From contig NC_003155.5 of the NCBI RefSeq assembly GCF_000009765.2, positions 1,178,001 to 1,242,000 on the forward strand: a DNA stretch of 64,000 bases, written 5' to 3'. This document shows, piece after piece, positions 48,230-55,873 of the stretch. Source of the DNA: Streptomyces avermitilis MA-4680 = NBRC 14893 (lineage in GTDB: Bacteria; Actinomycetota; Actinomycetes; Streptomycetales; Streptomycetaceae). Under the pieces are notes generated by a model. That model was not told where the DNA came from. It ran no database searches and saw only the letters and a list, made by a program, of their open reading frames with translations. Numbering within the stretch: the stretch's first letter is position 1; the number at the start of each line of letters is the position of its first letter. Both the position numbers and the translations under genes were made by a program.

Positions 48230-49438
48230 CTAGAAGGGGGTCAGAGTCAGGTTGATGCCCGTGGGCGCGGTGTCCTGAATGTACGAGGCGAAGTCGGCGA
48301 CGTCGTCGAAGGCGAAGCCGTACGCCTTGCCGTCCTCGGTGGCCGCGTGAATGGCCTTCGCGTAGTGGTTGGCGAGGGCCGACCCGTAGAAGGCGGCGGG
48401 ATCCGTAGTGGGCTGCGCGGAGTCGTTGACAAGGGTGGAACGGTTGAAGCCGGCGCCGAGGACGGCGGCAACAGGGCCGGTGGTCCCGTCATTGGGGGCG
48501 GCCAGACTGCCGTCGCAGAAGAACACGTCGCGGGTGGACGGCTTGCTGAAGGAGACCGAGGCCGGGCCGGTGAAGGTCAGCTTGTCCCCGCGGACCCGAC
48601 CGGTGAAGGCACCGGCGTTCGTGGTGACGGTCAGGTCCTTGCCTGTATACGTGCTCCACACCTCGTCGATGTACGGGGCGAAGTAGTCCTCGGCGAAGAT
48701 GCCGGCGTCCAGGCCGTGTCCCGGGGCGATGACGCGCAGGTCGTCCACCACCAGTCGCTCGAACTCGGGGACCGACTTGACCGCGGCGAAGACTCGCGCC
48801 CGTCCACCGTCACGCAGAGTCCCCGTGGTCTGGTCCTTGGTGCCGGTCAGCCGGATACTCAGCGGGACGCTGAACATGTCGACCATGGTGGTGTTGCAGA
48901 ACATCCCCGCTGAGTTGTGGGTGAACTCGGCGCAGTCGTGCAACACGCGATAGTTGGGGTCCGACTCCACCCACCCGGCGGGGTACTGCAGAGCGGCGTT
49001 GCCGTTGCCGTCCGCCACCGCCTTCAACTTCAGCTTGTCACCGAGCGCGACGTAGATGCGGCCGGACATGTACGGCAGTGACAGCCTCGTTTCGCCGCTG
49101 CCGGACAGGGCGATGGCGTAGTCGGTAAAGCCGTCGGCGCCGTTGTCCGCGAGGGATATCGGAGCCAGGGTGCCCTCAGAGGTAACCCGAACCTGCTTAC
49201 CGTCCTCGTTTCCCACGATGTAGAGGTGCACCGAGGAGTTGGCGAACGATCCAGTCCTGTTGACGATCGTCAGCGGGAGCGCACCGGCCGCACGTGGGGC
49301 CGCGCCCCCGTTGTCCGAGGCCACGGTGGCGAGGGCGTGCGGCGCTCCCATGGCGGCCGCCGGGACGGCCACGGCCGTTCCGGCGAGCGCGGCGAGCAGC
49401 TTGCGACGGGAGAGGTCGCGCTGGTGACGGGGCGTCAT
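48230..49438 (-). CDS. Secreted GH64-family beta-1,3-glucanase (Tat signal)
   Basis: 402 residues from ATG 49438, with AAGGAG 8-13 bases upstream. The N-terminus is a Tat signal (LSRRKLLAALAGTAVAVPAA, ending near ALA). The mature part begins ALPLTIVNRTGSFANSSVHL, YIVGNEDG, the thaumatin-like first barrel of GH64 enzymes, and continues with DCAEFTHNSAGMFCNTTMVD, FSVPLSIRLTG, FAEDYFAPYIDEVWSTY and a C-terminal FDDVADFASYIQDTAPTGI. GH64 proteins cut beta-1,3-glucan (fungal wall, laminarin) to laminaripentaose. Some positions vary, so activity is not certain. Controlled probably by a LacI-type site upstream. Confidence 0.85.
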   Translation of the reverse strand: MTPRHQRDLSRRKLLAALAGTAVAVPAAAMGAPHALATVASDNGGAAPRAAGALPLTIVNRTGSFANSSVHLYIVGNEDGKQVRVTSEGTLAPISLADNGADGFTDYAIALSGSGETRLSLPYMSGRIYVALGDKLKLKAVADGNGNAALQYPAGWVESDPNYRVLHDCAEFTHNSAGMFCNTTMVDMFSVPLSIRLTGTKDQTTGTLRDGGRARVFAAVKSVPEFERLVVDDLRVIAPGHGLDAGIFAEDYFAPYIDEVWSTYTGKDLTVTTNAGAFTGRVRGDKLTFTGPASVSFSKPSTRDVFFCDGSLAAPNDGTTGPVAAVLGAGFNRSTLVNDSAQPTTDPAAFYGSALANHYAKAIHAATEDGKAYGFAFDDVADFASYIQDTAPTGINLTLTPF

Positions 49439-49524
49439 GTGGGGGGCTCCTTCTTGCGTGCGACTCGGATCGGGCGTGGGGGGAAGTGGACGCGTCGGGA
49501 AGCGAAGGGGAACAGCGTCCGTCT

Positions 49525-49536
49525 GAGAGCGCTCTC
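49525..49536. promoter_or_regulatory. Perfect palindrome GAGAGCGCTCTC, LacI-family operator type
   Basis: A 12-bp perfect palindrome stands 87 bp upstream of the GH64 gene. It resembles the CebR box (GGGAGCGCTCCC) used by LacI-type regulators of glucan and cellobiose use in Streptomyces. The regulator for this site is not identified in the window. The rest of 49439-49719 holds the promoter and, near 49686-49703, a weak hairpin (CCGCT/AGCGG) at the end of the ABC operon. Confidence 0.65.
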
Positions 49537-49719
49537 TGAACGCTCCGCAGTCTTCGCCGACGGGCCCCGATGCTAGCCCGACACCACCCCAGGGACCACC
49601 CGCCCCCCGAGGAGCCAAAATCTCTCTCACCTGCGGTTATTTGACTCTGCGTCCGATGAACAAGATTGCTTAAGGCGTCTTTAAACCGCTCTTAAACAAG
49701 CGGCATCCAACCCCCTGCG

Positions 49720-50754
49720 TCAGGCGACCCGGCGCCGCCTGGCCAGCCAGGTCTGGGCGATGATGACCACCACGAGGAAGCCACCGCTGACCACCTGCTG
49801 GTAGGCGGAGTCGAGTGAGCCGATCTGGTTGATGATGTTCTGGATCGTCTTCAGCAGCAGCACACCCACCAGGGATCCGCTGACGAAGCCGAGGCCACCG
49901 GAGAGCAGCGTGCCGCCGATGACGACGGCGGCGATGGCGTCCAGCTCCATGCCGTAACCGAGGATCGTGACGCCGGAGGCGAGCCAGGCCGCGTTCAGGG
50001 CACCTGCCAATCCGGCGAGCAGCGCGGAAAGCGTGTACACCGTGATCTTGGTGCGGGCGACCGGAGCTCCCATGAGAGCGGCGGCGTCCTCGTTGCCCCC
50101 GACGGCGTAGACGTTCTGGCCGAAGCGAGTGCGGCGCAGGGCGACGGCACCCGCCAGGAACAGCGCGCCGGTGATCCACACCGGCGCGCCGACGCCCAGC
50201 AGTCTGCCCTGGCCGAGGTGGACGAAGACCGTTTCCTTGTCGACCAGATACGTGGTGGCGCCTTCGTCGGTGATGTTGAGCATGAGACCCCGTGCGGCGA
50301 GCATCGCGGCGAGCGTGACGATGAAGGGGGCGAGCCGGGTCCTGGCGATGAGCAGACCGTTGACGCATCCGATCAGACCGCAGACCGCGAGCGGCAGCAG
50401 CAGGGCGACCAGGGCGCCGTACCGCGAGCCCCAGGCGGCGAGTACGCCACCGAGGGCGAAGACCGACCCGACGGACAGGTCGATGCCTCCGGTGACGATG
50501 ACGAAGGTCATGCCGAGTGCGACCACGGCCAGGAACGACGACGTCATGGCCAGGTTCTCGATGTTGTCGCCGGTGGCGAAGGAGTCGAAGGAGAACGAGG
50601 CGACAAGTGCCAGTACCAGGAGGGCCACCAGCGCACCGTGCTGCTGGGCCAGGGCGCTGAGCCGCTCGCCGCGGACGACGCCGCTCCCCCTGCCGGCCTC
50701 GACACCGGATGCGGACATGGCGGGTTCCTTCGTCAAGTCCTTGGTGATGCTCAC
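49720..50754 (-). CDS. Sugar ABC transporter permease (YjfF/RbsC type), second
   Basis: 344 residues from GTG 50754, whose GTGA overlaps the stop of the preceding permease gene. About eight to ten membrane spans; the family mark GGIDLSVGSVFALGGVL lies near residues 85-105 and GGTLLSGGLGFVSGSLVGVL near 285. RbsC-type permeases of the carbohydrate uptake transporter-2 class; two unequal permeases with one double ATPase is the arrangement of the YtfQRT-YjfF furanose transporter. Last gene of the operon. Confidence 0.93.
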   Translation of the reverse strand: MSITKDLTKEPAMSASGVEAGRGSGVVRGERLSALAQQHGALVALLVLALVASFSFDSFATGDNIENLAMTSSFLAVVALGMTFVIVTGGIDLSVGSVFALGGVLAAWGSRYGALVALLLPLAVCGLIGCVNGLLIARTRLAPFIVTLAAMLAARGLMLNITDEGATTYLVDKETVFVHLGQGRLLGVGAPVWITGALFLAGAVALRRTRFGQNVYAVGGNEDAAALMGAPVARTKITVYTLSALLAGLAGALNAAWLASGVTILGYGMELDAIAAVVIGGTLLSGGLGFVSGSLVGVLLLKTIQNIINQIGSLDSAYQQVVSGGFLVVVIIAQTWLARRRRVA

Positions 50755-51716
50755 CGCTTCCCCCTCTCACGTGCCGCGTAGACGGCCAGGATGATCACCA
50801 CGGCCTGGGCCAGCTGGGTCCAGGACGGGGACAGGTCGTGTTTGATGAGGGTCGCCGTCAGCAGCTGGATGAGCAGGGCGCCCGCGACGGTGCCGCCGAC
50901 GCGGACACGTCCGCCGGTCAGGGGCGTCCCGCCGACGACGACCGCGGTGATCGCCGACAGCTCCATGAGCTGGCCCAGTGACGTCGGATCGCTCGCGGAC
51001 AGGCGTGCGGTGGAGAGGAACCCGGCGACGGCGGCGAGCACGCCGGAGCAGACGTAGACGGTGATCAGGACGCGCCGTACGGGAAGCCCGGCGAGCTGCG
51101 CCGCCGGCCTGCTGTCTCCGATGGCCAGCAGTTGGCGGCCGAACGTGGTGCGCCGCACGACGAAGGCGACCACGACCGCGAGGGCCGCCGCGATGAGCAC
51201 GAGATACGGAACGCCGACGACGTCACCCGAGCCGAGGGACAGCAGCGTCGGATCGCGCACGTCCTTGAGCTGCGGCAGCATGACGAGTGCCAGACCGCGG
51301 GTGCCGACCATGAGGGCCAGGGTGGCGACGATCGGCTGGACGCCGACGAACGCGATCAGGGTGCCGTTGGCAAGGCCGATGACCACGCCGCCGACGACCA
51401 CGGTGAGCAGGGCCACCCAGGGGCCGTAGCCGAGGTAGAGGGACAGCAGCGAGGTCGACAGGGCCATGACGGATCCCACCGACAGGTCGATGCCCTCGGT
51501 GCCGATGGCCAGTGCCATGCCGAGGGCGACGACCAGGACGGGGGCGACCTGGACGGCCTGGGTGCGGAAGTTCGCGGCGGACAGGAAGTGGTCGGTGAAA
51601 GCGACGTTGAACAGCAGCAGGACCACGACGCCCGCGTAGACGCCGTATTCCTGGAGCCACCGCACGGCCGCCGCGCGGTCCGCGGGCAGGGCGTTGCGCA
51701 GGGCGACGTCAGCCAT
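50751..51716 (-). CDS. Sugar ABC transporter permease (YtfT/RbsC type), first
   Basis: 321 residues, ATG 51716 inside the last codons of the ATPase gene (8-bp overlap). Hydrophobic throughout, with TEGIDLSVGSVMALSTSLLS near 70-90 and VVGGTPLTGGRVRVGGTVAG near 255-275, the RbsC-family cytoplasmic loops. Pairs with the following permease to form the channel of a CUT2-type sugar importer. Confidence 0.93.
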   Translation of the reverse strand: MADVALRNALPADRAAAVRWLQEYGVYAGVVVLLLFNVAFTDHFLSAANFRTQAVQVAPVLVVALGMALAIGTEGIDLSVGSVMALSTSLLSLYLGYGPWVALLTVVVGGVVIGLANGTLIAFVGVQPIVATLALMVGTRGLALVMLPQLKDVRDPTLLSLGSGDVVGVPYLVLIAAALAVVVAFVVRRTTFGRQLLAIGDSRPAAQLAGLPVRRVLITVYVCSGVLAAVAGFLSTARLSASDPTSLGQLMELSAITAVVVGGTPLTGGRVRVGGTVAGALLIQLLTATLIKHDLSPSWTQLAQAVVIILAVYAARERGKR

Positions 51717-53277
51717 GGGTGGCGGCCTCCTCCTCGGTGGACGCTTCTTCTTCCGCCGCTTGTGCGATGGCCCGCATCAGCCGGTCGGCCGTGACGTCGT
51801 CAGCGCGCAGTTCGGCGATGGCCGCACCGTCCCGGAGGACGACGACGCGGTCGGAGCCTTCGATCAGTTCCTCGATGTCGGACGAGATGAGCAGGACGCC
51901 CAGGCCGTCCTCGGCGAGTTCGTCGATGAGCTGCTGCACCTCGGCCTTGGCACCGATGTCGATGCCGCGGGTCGGCTCGTCCAGAAGAAGCACCTTGGGG
52001 TTCATCGCGAGCCAGCGGGCGAGCAGCACCTTCTGCTGGTTGCCGCCGGAGAGTTCGCCGACCTTCTGGTGCGGACTGGACGCCTTGATGCGCAGCCGCT
52101 TCATGAAGGTGTCGACGACGGCGTCCATGCGGGACTCGGCGACCAGGCCGTAGCGGGAGAGCTGGGGCAGGGCGGCCAGGGCGATGTTCTCCCGCACCGA
52201 CAGCCCCGGCACGATGCCTTCGGACTTGCGGTCCTCGGGCAGGAGACTGATGCCGGCGCGGATGGCCGCGACGGTGGAGCCGGTGCGTACCGGGACACCG
52301 GCGACGGTGACACGGCCGTCGGCGAGTGCCAGCGCGCCGGCGACGGCTTTGGCGGTCTCGCTGCGGCCGGAACCCAGCAATCCACCGAGGCCGAGTACTT
52401 CACCGGGGTGTATTTCCAGGGAGACAGCGCGCAGTTGGTGGGGCCGGGTGAGGTTTTCGGCGCGCAGCACCGGCTCACCGCCCGTGTCGTGCGTACCGGA
52501 GAACTTGGTCGTGCCCTCGCTGCGCACCTCGCCGAGGTCGCGTCCCAGCATGTACGAGACCAGGGTGAGACGGTCGGTGCCGGCGAGCGGGCCGGTGTGC
52601 ACATGGTGGCCGTCGCGCAGCACGGTGACGCTGTCGCAGACGGCGTACAGCTCCTCCATGCGGTGGCTGACATAGACCACGGCGATGCCCTGGTCGCGCA
52701 GGCGGCGGATGACGCCGAAGAGGGTGTGGACCTCGCGTGGTTCCAGCGACGATGTCGGTTCGTCCATGACGACGACGCTCGCGTCGACGGCCACCGCGCG
52801 GGCCAGGGCGACCATCTGCTGTGCTCCGACGCCGAGTTGGCGCAGCGGTCGGCGGACATCGACGTCGACCCCGTACGCGGTGAGGACCTGGTGGGCCTCC
52901 GTGTGCATGCGGCGGAAGTCGATCAGTCCGAGGCGGGTGCGGGGCTCGCGGCCGAGAAAGAGGTTGCGGGCCACGCTCATCAGCGGGATGAGGTTGACTT
53001 CCTGGTAGATCGTCGAGATACCGGCGTGCTGCGCTTCCAGTGGTGTGCCGAAAGCGACGGGCTCGCCCCGGTGGAACACCCCGCCCTCGTCGGCCCGGTG
53101 GACGCCGGTGAGGACCTTGATGAGGGTGGACTTGCCCGCGCCGTTCTCGCCGACGAGCGCGTGCACCTCCCCCGCGCGTACGGAGAAGTCGACGTCGTCG
53201 AGTGCGGTGACGCCGGGGAAGCGTTTGGTCAGTCCTCGTACGGCGAGGACTTCAGCGGATACGGGTGACGCGGTCAC
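51709..53277 (-). CDS. Sugar ABC transporter double ATP-binding protein (RbsA/YtfR type)
   Basis: 522 residues from GTG 53277. Two ATPase halves: first Walker A GENGAGKSTLIKVL near 43-56 and signature LGVGAQQMVALARA near 142; second half with GGLLGSGRSETAKAVAG (degenerate Walker A, as usual in RbsA-type) and LSGGNQQKVLLARWLAMNPK, LLLDEPTRGIDIGAKAEVQ. It energises the two permeases. A 105-bp spacer separates it from the binding protein gene. Confidence 0.94.
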   Translation of the reverse strand: MTASPVSAEVLAVRGLTKRFPGVTALDDVDFSVRAGEVHALVGENGAGKSTLIKVLTGVHRADEGGVFHRGEPVAFGTPLEAQHAGISTIYQEVNLIPLMSVARNLFLGREPRTRLGLIDFRRMHTEAHQVLTAYGVDVDVRRPLRQLGVGAQQMVALARAVAVDASVVVMDEPTSSLEPREVHTLFGVIRRLRDQGIAVVYVSHRMEELYAVCDSVTVLRDGHHVHTGPLAGTDRLTLVSYMLGRDLGEVRSEGTTKFSGTHDTGGEPVLRAENLTRPHQLRAVSLEIHPGEVLGLGGLLGSGRSETAKAVAGALALADGRVTVAGVPVRTGSTVAAIRAGISLLPEDRKSEGIVPGLSVRENIALAALPQLSRYGLVAESRMDAVVDTFMKRLRIKASSPHQKVGELSGGNQQKVLLARWLAMNPKVLLLDEPTRGIDIGAKAEVQQLIDELAEDGLGVLLISSDIEELIEGSDRVVVLRDGAAIAELRADDVTADRLMRAIAQAAEEEASTEEEAATHG

Positions 53278-53382
53278 CGCTGACCTCCTGGGACTCGTTG
53301 CGTCGAGGCCGGTGCGGCGGGCCGATGGCGCCGGCCGCTGCCTGCCCGGGCGGACGTGTGGATGTCGGTACGCCCCTGGATG

Positions 53383-54498
53383 TCAGTACGCCTTGCCGAT
53401 GTCGGACGTGGCGTTGCCCTTGGTGTAGGCGCTGTCCTGGATGACGATGTCCTGGCCGACCTTGGCGCCCTTGGTGAACGAGTCGAGGGTCTGGAAGGCG
53501 AGCGGGCCGAAGCGGGGGTTGGACTCGATGACGCCGTCGATCCAGCCGTCCACGATGCCCTGGACTGCGTTGCGCGTGCCGTCCACGGTGACGATCTTGA
53601 CGTCGCCGGGCTTCTTGCCCGCGCTCTTGAGAGCGTTGACGGCACCGAGGCCCATCTCGTCGTTCTCGGCGTAGACGCCGGTGATACCGGGCTTGGACTG
53701 GATGAGGTTCTCGGTGACCGACTGGCCCTTCTCCCGGGCGAATTCACCGGTCTGCCTGAACACGATCTTCAGGCCGGGGGCCTTCTCCTGGAGGCGGTCC
53801 TCGAAGCCCTTGGTGCGTTCGGTCGTCACGTTGTTGCCGGCGGCGCCGAGCAGGATGGCCACCTCGCCCTTGCCGCCCGTCGCCTTGATCATCTCGTCCG
53901 CGGCGCGCTTGCCCTGCTCGGTGAAGTCGGAGCCGATGAAGCTCACATAGTCCGTGCAGGGGGTTGCGTTGATCTTTCGGTCGACGGTGACGATCGGGAT
54001 CTTCTTGGCCGCGGCCTGGCGCAGTACCGGCTCCCAGCCGTCGGAGTTGAGCGGGGCGATGACGAGCAGGTCGGCGCCCTTGGCGATGAGGTCCTGGACG
54101 TCGCTGATCTGCTTGGAGAACTGCGACTGGGCGTTGGCGGTGAGCAGCTTGACGCCGCGCTTGCCGGCCTCGGCCTTGAGGGAGGCGGTCTCCGCGATGC
54201 GGAACGGGTTGGCCTCCTTCTCGGACTGGGAGAAGCCGACCGTGGCGGTCTTCAGATCGAGCTTCTTGCCGCCGAACGTGGCGATGTCACAGGTCTTGCT
54301 GTCGGCCCCGGGAGTCGCGACGACCTGACTGGAATCGCCCCCGGCGGCAGAGCTGTTGCTGCCGGAGGCATCACTCTCGGACTTGGTGCACCCGGTGCAC
54401 AACGCGAGGCCGGCGACCAGGCCGGCGGCAAGCAGAGACGTGGCTGACGTACGGCGAGACATGGCTGGCATACGGCGAAAGGCAGAGTTCGACTTCAT
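53383..54498 (-). CDS. Sugar-binding lipoprotein of the ABC transporter (YtfQ/RbsB type)
   Basis: 371 residues. Signal region MSRRTSATSLLAAGLVAGLA leads to a cysteine (CTGC) for lipid attachment; the likely true start is ATG 54459 (MSRR), though ATG 54498 is the first. The mature protein is a type I periplasmic-binding fold: TATVGFSQSEKEANPFRIAE, LLVIAPLNSDGWEP, IPIVTVDRKI, GVYAENDEMGLGAVNALKSA and VDGTRNAVQGIVDGW. The start resembles YtfQ, the galactofuranose-binding protein, so a furanose or galactose-type ligand is plausible. First gene of the operon; a LacI-type operator stands upstream. Confidence 0.92.
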   Translation of the reverse strand: MKSNSAFRRMPAMSRRTSATSLLAAGLVAGLALCTGCTKSESDASGSNSSAAGGDSSQVVATPGADSKTCDIATFGGKKLDLKTATVGFSQSEKEANPFRIAETASLKAEAGKRGVKLLTANAQSQFSKQISDVQDLIAKGADLLVIAPLNSDGWEPVLRQAAAKKIPIVTVDRKINATPCTDYVSFIGSDFTEQGKRAADEMIKATGGKGEVAILLGAAGNNVTTERTKGFEDRLQEKAPGLKIVFRQTGEFAREKGQSVTENLIQSKPGITGVYAENDEMGLGAVNALKSAGKKPGDVKIVTVDGTRNAVQGIVDGWIDGVIESNPRFGPLAFQTLDSFTKGAKVGQDIVIQDSAYTKGNATSDIGKAY

Positions 54499-54587
54499 GA
54501 AATCCCCATAACGGCACGGCCTGGCGCAATGAAGGCGCTCGCGAGTGGGTCATTGCAGACGTCTGCGCGGTGATGCTGGGGAGTTTT

Positions 54588-54600
54588 TACATCGTTGGAA
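54588..54600. promoter_or_regulatory. LacI-type operator at the ABC operon promoter
   Basis: TACATCGTTGGAA reads TTCCAACGATGTA on the other strand and differs by one base from TTCCAACGTTGTA at 55803-55815, upstream of the GH2 gene. The two sites flank the LacI gene. They are close to the palindrome TnCAACGTTGnA that LacI-family proteins often bind. Confidence 0.7.
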
Positions 54601-54678
54601 GGTGGCTGTAAACCCTTCGCGCAACGGCACCTGACGCAACGGATCCAAGGTTCCCGGCCGTCGTCCTGCCGCACGTGA

Positions 54679-55692
54679 TCAGCGGCGGCCCAGGGTGCTC
54701 TCGCGCTCCACCAGCCGGAATGCGGCGGTGAGTTCGCGCCCGCCGTCCGCGCTCTCGCGGCGGAGCGAGCGCAGCAGCGACTCCACCGCAAGCCGTGCGA
54801 TGGCCTGCTTGTCCGGGGCGATCGTGGTGAGGGTGACGGCTCCGTACCGGCTCTCGGTGATGTCGTCGAAGCCGACCACCGCCACGTCCCACGGAACCCG
54901 CAGTCCGCGCTCGGACAGCACCCGCATCGCCCCGATCGCCACCAGGTCGTTGTAGGCGAACACGGCGTCCGGGCGCACTCCGGCGTCCAGCATGCGCGCC
55001 ATGGCCTCGGCCCCGTCGGAGCGGTCCCAGCCGCCGGTCGGGCCGACGAGCTGCTCCGGCGTCGGCACGCCGGCCGCCGAAAGCTCCTCTTGCCAGCCCT
55101 GAAGCCGCAGGTGGGCGGGGCGGTTGGCGGAGTCGGTGCGCGCGCCGAGGTAGGCGATACGGGTCCGGCCGCGGCCCAGCAGGTGCCGCACCGCGGTGCG
55201 GGCCGCGGCGACGTTGTCGATCGCGATGTGGTCGTAGGGCAGGTCGTACTCCCGCTCACCGAGCAGCACCAGGGGCACGTCGGCCGCCCGCCCGCGCAGG
55301 TCTTCCGCCTCCAGCTCCAGGGGGCTGAGGATCAGACCGTCGATGACACCGGCCCGGAAGCCCTGGCTGACCAGGATCTCCCGTTCCCGTTCACCGCGGG
55401 TGTGGTCGAGCAGCACGGTGAGGTCCTGCTCGGCGGCCGCGTCGATGACGGCCGCCGCGAGCTCGGCGAAGTAGGGGTTTCCCAGCTCGGGCACGGCCAG
55501 CGCGATGATGCCGGTACGGCCCTTGCGCAGGTGCCGTGCCGTCAGGTTCGGCCGGTAGCCGAGCTCGTCGATGGCCTGCTGGACACGGGCCCGCATCCCC
55601 GGAGTGACGTGCTGATAGTTGTTCACCACGTTCGAGACGGTCTTGATCGAAACACCTGCGCGCTCCGCTACGTCCTTCAGACTCACCCGCAC
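54679..55692 (-). CDS. LacI-family transcriptional regulator
   Basis: 337 residues from GTG 55692 (GTG 55686 also possible). Helix-turn-helix at 4-50: LKDVAERAGVSIKTVSNVVN, VQQAIDELGYRPNLTARHLR. Ligand-binding domain: IIALAVPELGNPYFAELAAA, DHIAIDNVAAARTAV, DAVFAYNDLVAIGAMRVLSE and WDVAVVGFDDI. It lies between the ABC operon and the GH2 gene, each preceded by a near-identical site, so it probably represses both until the sugar is present. Confidence 0.93.
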   Translation of the reverse strand: MRVSLKDVAERAGVSIKTVSNVVNNYQHVTPGMRARVQQAIDELGYRPNLTARHLRKGRTGIIALAVPELGNPYFAELAAAVIDAAAEQDLTVLLDHTRGEREREILVSQGFRAGVIDGLILSPLELEAEDLRGRAADVPLVLLGEREYDLPYDHIAIDNVAAARTAVRHLLGRGRTRIAYLGARTDSANRPAHLRLQGWQEELSAAGVPTPEQLVGPTGGWDRSDGAEAMARMLDAGVRPDAVFAYNDLVAIGAMRVLSERGLRVPWDVAVVGFDDITESRYGAVTLTTIAPDKQAIARLAVESLLRSLRRESADGGRELTAAFRLVERESTLGRR

Positions 55693-55802
55693 GAGATCTC
55701 CTCCGTATCGATGCGCACCTGGTGACCAGGGTGTCCGCCGGGGCGCTTGTCATGACCCTGGACAGCGGGCCGTGGCCGTGCTGTCATGCCAACGGCCGCC
55801 TC

Positions 55803-55815
55803 TTCCAACGTTGTA
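55803..55815. promoter_or_regulatory. LacI-type operator upstream of the GH2 gene
   Basis: TTCCAACGTTGTA has the perfect core CAACGTTG and lies 59 bp before the GH2 start, between the divergent LacI and GH2 genes. It matches the site at 54588-54600 with one change. Confidence 0.72.
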
Positions 55816-55873
55816 CAGCTCGTTCTACCGACTGCGACGAAGAACCGCCACCCATCCTCAGCGAGGAGGATTT

